Part shown: positions 58,047-64,000 of the stretch, in pieces | Layout: the number at the start of each line of letters is the position of its first letter | Position numbering within the stretch: the stretch's first letter is position 1 | DNA from: Enterococcus casseliflavus NBRC 100478 | Lineage (GTDB): Bacteria > Bacillota > Bacilli > Lactobacillales > Enterococcaceae | DNA: 64,000 nucleotides | Direction: 5' to 3' | Assembly: GCF_001544095.1 (NCBI RefSeq) | Contig: NZ_BCPT01000006.1 | Span: forward strand, 124,001 to 188,000 | Notes under the pieces: generated by a model | Seen by the model: the letters and a program-made list of their open reading frames with translations, nothing else | Told to the model about the DNA's origin: nothing | Databases searched by the model: none | Position numbers and translations under genes: made by a program

Positions 58047-59279
58047 TTAATCGATCGTTCGGCGAAAGGCCTTTAATTTTACTTTGAATTTTTCTAGCGT
58101 CTGCTCGGTTTCTTTTTCGATGCGTTCTGTTTCATAATAAGCGACCATGTCATGGTAGAAAGATAGCATCGACTCACCGAAGCGCAATGCCGAGATCTCG
58201 TACATTTTTCTAGCAAGAACTTCGGGATCAGCAGGAATCTTTCGTTCATAATAATCAATAAATGCTTTTGCGAAATCCCGATCACTCTCATAGGTGACGC
58301 CTAAAGACGGATCATCGATCAAGGTGTTTAAGTAGTCATTGCCTTCAACGACTAACGGTGTTCCAGCAGCCATTGCTTCCGTGTAAGTCAGTCCTTGTGT
58401 TTCTGATGTGGAGGCACTGACGAAGTAATCGGCAGCATGGTAATAGATCGCCACTTTATCATTTGCCACTTCACCGACAAATTGAACATGGTCAGATAGA
58501 GCCATATCCACCACTTTTTCTTCTAATTTTTCTTTATGCGGACCTTTCCCAACGATCACTAATTGCGCATCAGGAATCTTCGTTAAAATTTCTGGCATGC
58601 CGTCGATGATTGCTTGGATATTCTTTTCATAAGAAATACGACTGAGGGAAAGCAGCATGGGTTGATTCTCAGTGATGCCCAATTTCTCCCGCAATTCTTT
58701 TTTCATGTCAGTTGTAATATCCGGTCGGCGAAACTTCTCAACTTCGATCCCTGTGGGGATGATCCGCATTGGTGAAACCACACCATACCCTCTCAGCGTA
58801 TCGATGACCCGTTCACTTGGACAAACAACACCTGTCGAGTGGTTGGCAAATAGCCGTGAAAGATATTTCACGTGAGATGGCCGCAAGACCTTTCCGTTTG
58901 CGATGTAGTGCAAGTAATCTTCATACATTGTATGGTAGGTATGGATCACAGGAATCTGCAATTTACGCCCCACCATTTTCCCCAACATCCCAGAACCAAA
59001 CTCTGTATGGGTATGGATCAATTCCAATTCTAATTCTTTGGCGATCAAATAGGCATACAACATGCCGCGAACCACGATTCGCCGATCTTTGAAGGACACA
59101 AACGGGACACTTGGCATGCGAATGATATCTTCTTCGTCCAGATCAGCATTTGGATCGGTCGTTGTAAAGATATACACTTTATGGCCTTTTTTCTCAAGCT
59201 CTTCTTTCAATGTCTTGATCGATGTCGCCACACCACTTACCTGGGGGAAGTAGGTGTCAGTAAAAAATCCGATTTTCAA
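58047..59279 (-). CDS. bgsB: 1,2-diacylglycerol 3-glucosyltransferase (BgsB-like)
   Basis: 410 residues, GT-B fold of GT4. N-terminus GFFTDTYFPQVSGVATSI, acceptor region LIHTHTEFGSGMLGK, and the sugar-nucleotide motif SASTSETQGLTYTEAMAAG with the E-x7-E pair. Matches enterococcal BgsB, which adds glucose to diacylglycerol at the inner membrane face; the glycolipid anchors lipoteichoic acid. 31 bp downstream of bgsA. Confidence 0.9.
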   Translation of the reverse strand: MKIGFFTDTYFPQVSGVATSIKTLKEELEKKGHKVYIFTTTDPNADLDEEDIIRMPSVPFVSFKDRRIVVRGMLYAYLIAKELELELIHTHTEFGSGMLGKMVGRKLQIPVIHTYHTMYEDYLHYIANGKVLRPSHVKYLSRLFANHSTGVVCPSERVIDTLRGYGVVSPMRIIPTGIEVEKFRRPDITTDMKKELREKLGITENQPMLLSLSRISYEKNIQAIIDGMPEILTKIPDAQLVIVGKGPHKEKLEEKVVDMALSDHVQFVGEVANDKVAIYYHAADYFVSASTSETQGLTYTEAMAAGTPLVVEGNDYLNTLIDDPSLGVTYESDRDFAKAFIDYYERKIPADPEVLARKMYEISALRFGESMLSFYHDMVAYYETERIEKETEQTLEKFKVKLKAFRRTID

Positions 59280-59310
59280 AACGGTACCTCCAAACTTTAC
59301 ATTAGTTTCT

Positions 59311-60321
59311 TCATTCCGTATTCATCACTTTTGTATAAACCTCTTGTAATTTAAACCCAATTTCATCAATACTCTTTTGCTTTGCTGTTTCATAACCCGC
59401 TTCACTCAATGGTGGTAACGTGCCCTCCACGATTCCTTTGATTTTCTCAATAAATCCTTCATTGGTTTTTTCCATGTATGCATTGTGCCCATTACTTAGC
59501 CACCCTTTATAAACAGGAATATCCCGAACGAGCACATTTTGGCGGCTGGCTAACGCCTCAAGGACTACGATCCCTTCTGTTTCTTCATAAGAAGGAAAGA
59601 AGAATAAATCGGCAGCGGAATATGCGCCTTCGATAATGTCTCCTTTGATATAACCTGGAAACAACACATTTTCTGGATGGTCTTCATTGACGAGGTCGCG
59701 GATCTGTTTAGGAATCGTCATCATTGGTGTATGACCAAACCAGATAAACGTATACTCAGGCAACTGTCTAGCTATCTCTACAAAATCAAGAATGCCTTTT
59801 CGTTCAAAAAATAAACCGACGGATATAATGACTTTTTGATCTGGTAAGAGATTGAAATACTCGCGAAAGGCTTTTTCTTTCTCTTGATCCGGCTGATATT
59901 TGTCAAGATCGATGCCGTTTGAGATTGCGTCGATCGGTACTTGGATACCATACCCTTCCAAAAGTTCTTTCGAATAAGGAGTCGGGGTGATCAACTGATC
60001 GGCTCTAGAATAAAGATTGATCAAATATTTTTTATATAATGGCGAAAGCTGGTTTGAGCCGATAAATGAATTCCGAAAATCCTCTTCTGTAGAATGGGCA
60101 TGGTAAATCACTTTTTTCCCTTGTCTTTTGGCTTTGTTGACCATGTGCATACTATTGATCCCATACGTGTTGATATGAAGGATATCATAGTTCTCATCAT
60201 TTTTATCAAGAGTAAAAGGAATCCCGACAGATGTCAGTGCTCGTTGCTGATGGGCCAACGCTCGACCGATACCTGATTTAGCTAATAATTTTTCTCCTTC
60301 AAAATAAAGAAGTACTTTCAA
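59311..60321 (-). CDS. bgsA: Glycolipid glucosyltransferase (BgsA-like)
   Basis: 336 residues from a TTG at 60321 with AAGGAGG 7 nt upstream; the longer frame runs into the promoter. GT4: acceptor motif LLAKSGIGRALAHQQRAL, HINTYGINS, HAHSTEEDFRNS, and donor motif PSYEETEGIVVLEALAS. Matches enterococcal BgsA, which adds the second glucose to make diglucosyl-diacylglycerol, important for membrane glycolipid balance and biofilm. Operon with bgsB. Confidence 0.88.
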   Translation of the reverse strand: MKVLLYFEGEKLLAKSGIGRALAHQQRALTSVGIPFTLDKNDENYDILHINTYGINSMHMVNKAKRQGKKVIYHAHSTEEDFRNSFIGSNQLSPLYKKYLINLYSRADQLITPTPYSKELLEGYGIQVPIDAISNGIDLDKYQPDQEKEKAFREYFNLLPDQKVIISVGLFFERKGILDFVEIARQLPEYTFIWFGHTPMMTIPKQIRDLVNEDHPENVLFPGYIKGDIIEGAYSAADLFFFPSYEETEGIVVLEALASRQNVLVRDIPVYKGWLSNGHNAYMEKTNEGFIEKIKGIVEGTLPPLSEAGYETAKQKSIDEIGFKLQEVYTKVMNTE

Positions 60322-60543
60322 AGATGATTCCTCCTTGGAAATGCTTATATCTGATATTAGTATACCATAGGCAATCGGAGACATACTCCTACCATGGTCC
60401 TAGATTTTGTTCCCCATTTAATCATGATACGTGAAAAACTTACGGAATCATAGCTTTATACAAAGATATGACAAAATTGTTCGTTTTCTGAAAAAACGAG
60501 CAGGCTATTGCAAGTCAAATCGAACAAGAAGGCTTCTTATAAC

Positions 60544-60578
60544 AAAAAAAAGGCAACAAGCAAAATTGCTTGTTGCCT
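60544..60578 (-). terminator. Terminator after ptsHI
   Basis: AGGCAACAAGCAA (60551-60563) and TTGCTTGTTGCCT (60566-60578), perfect 13 bp with a 2-nt centre; TTTTTTT follows on the minus strand. Confidence 0.93.
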
Positions 60579-60586
60579 AGAAATGA

Positions 60587-62314
60587 TTAGTTTACATACT
60601 GTTCGATTAGCTCAACAACTTCTTCCATTGTATCGCAATCTTCTAAAGCACGTTTTGCTAATTCTTGCATGTCAGTCGTTGACAAGCGTTTCATTAAGCT
60701 ACGTGTTTTCAGAACAGATGTTGCACTCATTGAGAACTCATCTAAGCCCATACCTACAAGAAGCGGCACAGCAGTTTGATCGCCCGCCATTTCTCCACAC
60801 ATACCAGCCCATTTGCCTTCAGCATGCGCTGAGTCGATCACGTTTTTGATCAAACGTAAAATTGATGGGTTGTATGGTTGGTACAAGTAAGACACGCGCT
60901 CGTTCATGCGGTCTGCAGCCATGGTGTATTGGATCAAGTCATTGGTACCAATACTGAAGAAGTCAACTTCCTTCGCAAACTTGTCTGCTAAGACAGCAGC
61001 TGCTGGAATTTCGATCATGATTCCGACTTGGATCTCGTTAGAAACCTCAACGCCTTCGTCAATCAATTTTTGACGCTCTTCTTCATACATTTTCTTCGCA
61101 GTACGGAACTCTTTCAATGTTGCCACCATTGGGAACATGATACGTAAGTTGCCGTGAGCAGAAGCACGTAACAACGCACGAAGTTGGGTACGGAACATGT
61201 CATCCCCAAGTTCAGATAAGCTGATACGCAATGCACGATAGCCTAAGAAAGGATTCATTTCATGAGGCAATTTTAGGTAAGGAAGTTCTTTATCGCCACC
61301 AATATCCATTGTACGGACAACCACTGGTTTGCCAGCCATTCCTTCTAAAACTGCTTTGTATGCTTTGTATTGGTCTTCTTCTGTTGGGAAATCAGGAGAA
61401 TCCATGTACAAGAATTCAGTACGGTATAAACCGACTGCTTCTGCACCATTGTTGTGGACACCTTCTAAATCTTTTGGCGTTCCAATGTTCGCAGCTAATT
61501 CAAAGTGCTTACCATCAGCGGTAACTGTTTCAGCATCTTTCAATTTTTCCCATTCTGCTTTTTGTTCTGCGTAGGCTTTCCCAGCTTCAACAAATTCAGC
61601 TGCTTGGTCATCTGTCGGGTTGACGATAACGTCACCGATAATACCGTTAACAGCTAAGATGTCGCCCGCTTTCACTTTTGCAGTGATCTCCATTGTTCCA
61701 ACGATTGCTGGGATTTCAAGAGAACGTGCCATGATAGCGGAATGAGAAGTACGTCCACCGATATCTGTTACAAAAGCTTTTACAAAGTTGCGGTCTAATT
61801 GTGCAGTATCACTTGGTGTCAAGTCATGCGCAACAACGACTACTTCTTCGTTGATCATTGAAGGATTAGGCAAAGTCACATTCAGCAAATGCGCCAAGAT
61901 ACGTTTTGCGACATCTTTAATGTCAGCTGCCCGTTCTTGCATGTAAGCATTGTCATCCATTGCTTCAAACATACCAATATACATGTCAGTAACTTCTTTC
62001 AACGCAGCTTCTGCATTGACTTTGTTATCTGTCACGTTTTGTTTGATTTGACCAATCATCTCAGGATCTGAAAGAACCATTAAATGAGCATCAAATACTT
62101 GTGCTTCTGCTTCACCTAAAGTTTGCGCTGCTTTGTCACGGATTTGTTGTAATTCCGCTGTTGACTTCGCTAACGCATCATCTAAGCGTGCTTCCTCTGC
62201 TGCAGTATCTTCAACTGATACTTTTGAAAAAGATAAATCAGGTTGTACTAACAGGTAGGCTTTCGCAACGGCTACACCATCACTAGCAGCAATTCCTTTT
62301 AGCATCTCAACCAT
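60587..62314 (-). CDS. ptsI: PTS enzyme I, phosphoenolpyruvate-protein phosphotransferase
   Basis: 575 residues, the standard length. The phosphorylated His is in [17 protein letters not shown] near residue 190; the PEP domain shows [15 protein letters not shown] and the catalytic Cys in [11 protein letters not shown] near 503. It passes phosphate from PEP to HPr. The ATG overlaps the ptsH stop (TAATG), so it is translationally coupled. A strong terminator follows. Confidence 0.98.
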   Translation of the reverse strand: MVEMLKGIAASDGVAVAKAYLLVQPDLSFSKVSVEDTAAEEARLDDALAKSTAELQQIRDKAAQTLGEAEAQVFDAHLMVLSDPEMIGQIKQNVTDNKVNAEAALKEVTDMYIGMFEAMDDNAYMQERAADIKDVAKRILAHLLNVTLPNPSMINEEVVVVAHDLTPSDTAQLDRNFVKAFVTDIGGRTSHSAIMARSLEIPAIVGTMEITAKVKAGDILAVNGIIGDVIVNPTDDQAAEFVEAGKAYAEQKAEWEKLKDAETVTADGKHFELAANIGTPKDLEGVHNNGAEAVGLYRTEFLYMDSPDFPTEEDQYKAYKAVLEGMAGKPVVVRTMDIGGDKELPYLKLPHEMNPFLGYRALRISLSELGDDMFRTQLRALLRASAHGNLRIMFPMVATLKEFRTAKKMYEEERQKLIDEGVEVSNEIQVGIMIEIPAAAVLADKFAKEVDFFSIGTNDLIQYTMAADRMNERVSYLYQPYNPSILRLIKNVIDSAHAEGKWAGMCGEMAGDQTAVPLLVGMGLDEFSMSATSVLKTRSLMKRLSTTDMQELAKRALEDCDTMEEVVELIEQYVN

Positions 62315-62580
62315 TATTCAGACAAACCTTCTTTTTTCATTGTTTCTACGATTGCAGCGATTGCATCTGCTTCGTCAGCACCTTCAGCAGTGATAGTTAC
62401 ATCAGAACCTTGGCCAACGCCTAAAGACATTACGCCCATGATTGATTTAAGGTTTACTGATTTACCTTTGTACTCTAAGTTGATATCAGAGTTGAATTTG
62501 CTTGCTGTTTGAACCAATAATGTAGCTGGACGTGCGTGAATCCCTGTCTCAGCAACTACGTGAAAATCTTTCTTTTCCAT
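62314..62580 (-). CDS. ptsH: Phosphocarrier protein HPr
   Basis: 88 residues from the ATG at 62580 (AAAGGAG upstream; the TTG at 62589 is not needed). The active His15 is in GIHARPAT and the regulatory Ser46 in [10 protein letters not shown]. It relays phosphate to PTS permeases and, as HPr(Ser-P), is the corepressor of CcpA. First gene of ptsHI behind its own promoter. Confidence 0.98.
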   Translation of the reverse strand: MEKKDFHVVAETGIHARPATLLVQTASKFNSDINLEYKGKSVNLKSIMGVMSLGVGQGSDVTITAEGADEADAIAAIVETMKKEGLSE

Positions 62581-62675
62581 ATTGATCAATCTCCTTTATG
62601 ATACGTTTTTTTGTGTGAAGGCAAAATTTCCATGCATGCAATGACACCCGAAAAAAATCGCCCTTTCAACTGTTA

Positions 62676-62704
62676 AGATTACCATTTTTTTCCTCGATAG
62701 ACAA
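62676..62704 (-). promoter_or_regulatory. ptsHI promoter
   Basis: On the minus strand: TTGTCT (62704-62699), 17 bp, TAATCT (62681-62676). Leader about 90 nt. Confidence 0.65.
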
Positions 62705-62740
62705 CCGTTTTCTCTTAAATAAACGATTGAAATAAATGTC

Positions 62741-62932
62741 CTATTTATTTTCTTGCACATAACGGTAGATGATCTTCCCATTTAAGCCCGCTTCTCCGAC
62801 AAAAGAAGACCGATCTTCCAATTGGAGCCAGACATCTCTAAACGCCAGGAATTCTGGCTGTTGGACAATCAATTCTTGGATCTCTCCATTGCGCAAACGC
62901 GTTATTTCTGAAGCAAAATCTCTGTTCTCCAT
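62741..62932 (-). CDS. Small hypothetical protein
   Basis: 63 residues from the ATG at 62932, with GAGGTGAG upstream; a TTG two codons earlier is also in frame. A predicted helical, charged protein (SEITRLRNGEIQELIVQQPEF) ending in a possible beta-rich part (GLNGKIIYRYVQE). No recognised domain, signal or membrane segment. It lies between ptsH and clpE, on the minus strand. Function unknown. Confidence 0.6.
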   Translation of the reverse strand: MENRDFASEITRLRNGEIQELIVQQPEFLAFRDVWLQLEDRSSFVGEAGLNGKIIYRYVQENK

Positions 62933-63035
62933 CGTCAATTCTCACCTCTTTCTTTCTATTATAATGGAATTACTTTTTATTTAAAAGACGCTTCTGCTAA
63001 TGAAAGAGCGGCAAAAATTTTTACGAGTAAAATTC

Positions 63036-63088
63036 TTGCAGTCTGACAAAAAGTTAGTATAATAGAATTATGGTCAGTAAAGGTCAAT
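63036..63088 (+). promoter_or_regulatory. clpE promoter with CtsR operator
   Basis: TTGCAG (63036-63041), 16 bp, TATAAT (63058-63063). Then GGTCAGT-AAA-GGTCAAT (63072-63088), a heptad direct repeat matching the CtsR operator pattern GGTCAAA-N3-GGTCAAA, placed at the transcription start. clpE is thus likely heat- and stress-induced. Confidence 0.9.
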
Positions 63089-63202
63089 AACACATTACCT
63101 CGAAGATGACCGTTTCTTTGCACACAGCCCCTTTTCTTTTACAAGTGTAAAAAAGCGCCGTAAAATAAGGGTGTTGGAACAAATATGAAAGGTCGTGAAT
63201 CT

Positions 63203-64000
63203 ATGCTTTGTCAAAATTGCGGCAAAAATGAAGCGTCTATTCATTTATATGCCAGTGTCAATGGTCAAAGAAAACAACTCGATTATTGTCAAAGTTGTTA
63301 CCAAAAATTAAAAGCTCAATCTGGGAATGCTGCAGCTGCAATGGCGCAAGATCCTTTTGGATTCGGCAATATTGATGATCTATTTCGTCAAATGTCTCGC
63401 CAGATGCAGCAAGGAAATACCCCTTATGAACAAACCCCTCCGACCCAAACCGGCGGTAACGGTTTTGTCGGCGGTCAGCCTCCACGCAATAACCAAGCAC
63501 CTGCAGGTCTGTTAGGAGAATACGGTATCAATATTACCCAAATGGCTCGTGATGGCGAAGTCGATCCAGTCGTTGGTCGTGATTCAGAGATCAAACGAGT
63601 GATTGAGATCCTTAATCGTCGAACAAAAAATAACCCTGTGCTTATTGGTGAACCTGGGGTTGGGAAAACTGCCGTCGTTGAAGGGTTAGCCCAAAAAATC
63701 GTCGATGGCGATGTACCACAAAAACTGATGGACAAAGAAGTCATTCGTTTGGACGTTGCGTCTCTTGTTCAAGGCACAGGTATTCGTGGCCAATTCGAAG
63801 AACGCATCCAAAAATTGATTGAAGAAATCAAGCAAGCAGAAAACGTGATTTTGTTCATTGATGAAGTCCATGAAATCGTTGGCGCTGGTGCAGCTGGCGA
63901 CGGAAATATGGATGCTGGAAACATCTTAAAACCAGCTCTTGCCCGTGGAGAACTACAAATGGTCGGAGCAACGACGTTAAATGAATACCGCATCATCGAA
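63203..64000 (+). CDS. clpE: ATP-dependent Clp protease ATP-binding subunit ClpE, 3' truncated by window end
   Basis: The frame runs open to the last base. The start is set at 63203, where AAAGG lies 10 nt upstream; an ATG at 63185 is in frame. The N-terminal zinc finger has CQNCGK and CQSCYQK (CxxC pairs near residues 3-6 and 30-33), diagnostic of ClpE. A Gln/Pro/Gly linker follows, then the first AAA+ domain with Walker [14 protein letters not shown] and Walker [13 protein letters not shown]. It unfolds proteins for ClpP. The second AAA+ domain lies outside the window. Confidence 0.95.
   Translation, partial: MLCQNCGKNEASIHLYASVNGQRKQLDYCQSCYQKLKAQSGNAAAAMAQDPFGFGNIDDLFRQMSRQMQQGNTPYEQTPPTQTGGNGFVGGQPPRNNQAPAGLLGEYGINITQMARDGEVDPVVGRDSEIKRVIEILNRRTKNNPVLIGEPGVGKTAVVEGLAQKIVDGDVPQKLMDKEVIRLDVASLVQGTGIRGQFEERIQKLIEEIKQAENVILFIDEVHEIVGAGAAGDGNMDAGNILKPALARGELQMVGATTLNEYRIIE

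Noticed and set aside
62596-62781. 61-codon minus-strand frame in the ptsH leader
   Set aside because: It lies across the ptsHI promoter and has no ribosome-binding site.

Overview
The window reads as chromosomal DNA of a low-to-moderate GC lactic-acid Firmicute, almost certainly an Enterococcus. Pointers are the paired glycolipid glucosyltransferases of the BgsA/BgsB type, a FabT-controlled fab/acc cluster, GlnP with tandem substrate-binding domains, CIRCE and CtsR heat-shock operators, a Thr T-box, and strong AGGAGG ribosome-binding sites. The species is not fixed by what I can see. There is no prophage, insertion sequence, integron, CRISPR array, rRNA or tRNA; this is core-genome territory with a few accessory genes.

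Layout. 1-2.6 kb: glutamine/glutamate ABC transporter (glnP cut by the window start, glnQ). 2.6-4.6 kb: small hypothetical, a lipoprotein and a membrane-anchored protein. 4.7-8.3 kb: a minus-strand sulfur operon, mccA-mccB-yrrT-luxS, preceded by a long leader that encodes a 35-residue peptide with four consecutive Cys codons and ends in an intrinsic terminator. 8.3-14.6 kb: glycerol dehydrogenase and the class I heat-shock operon hrcA-grpE-dnaK-dnaJ with two CIRCE elements. 14.6-17 kb: hemW, a structured RNA that resembles 6S RNA, and a membrane protein. 17-21 kb: aldo/keto reductase and a YfcC transporter/isoaspartyl dipeptidase pair. 21-29.4 kb: truB-ribF, a divergent PAP2 phosphatase, and rimP-nusA-ylxR-ylxQ-infB-rbfA with an intrinsic terminator in its leader. 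29.5-34.3 kb: DUF2752/DUF4234 membrane genes, thrS with a T-box, a 58-residue tautomerase, an ASCH gene broken by a stop codon, and an ANT(6)-like nucleotidyltransferase. 34.4-44.1 kb: helD, a hypothetical, yebC, and the ribosome-assembly/NAD operon yqeG-yqeH-yhbY-nadD-yqeK-rsfS-methyltransferase-tmcAL, in which rsfS appears to start with ATA. 44.2-46.6 kb: a second amino-acid ABC transporter. 46.7-55.5 kb: the complete fatty-acid operon fabT-fabH-acpP-fabD-fabG-fabF-accB-fabZ-accC-accD-accA, without an enoyl reductase gene. 55.6-64 kb: a UvrC-like GIY-YIG nuclease, ykuJ, a beta-hydroxyacid dehydrogenase, bgsB/bgsA, ptsH-ptsI, a small hypothetical and the start of clpE.

The standout observation is the poly-cysteine leader peptide upstream of the reverse-transsulfuration/luxS operon. 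It has a near-consensus promoter, a near-perfect Shine-Dalgarno, four Cys codons, a hairpin that begins on the last Cys codon, an alternative pairing partner and a terminator. This is the architecture of a ribosome-mediated, cysteine-sensing attenuator, and it would place AI-2 synthase (LuxS) under cysteine control. Next come the apparent ATA start of rsfS, the missing fabK at a position now occupied by a terminator, the 6S-like RNA, and the leader terminator in front of rimP-nusA.
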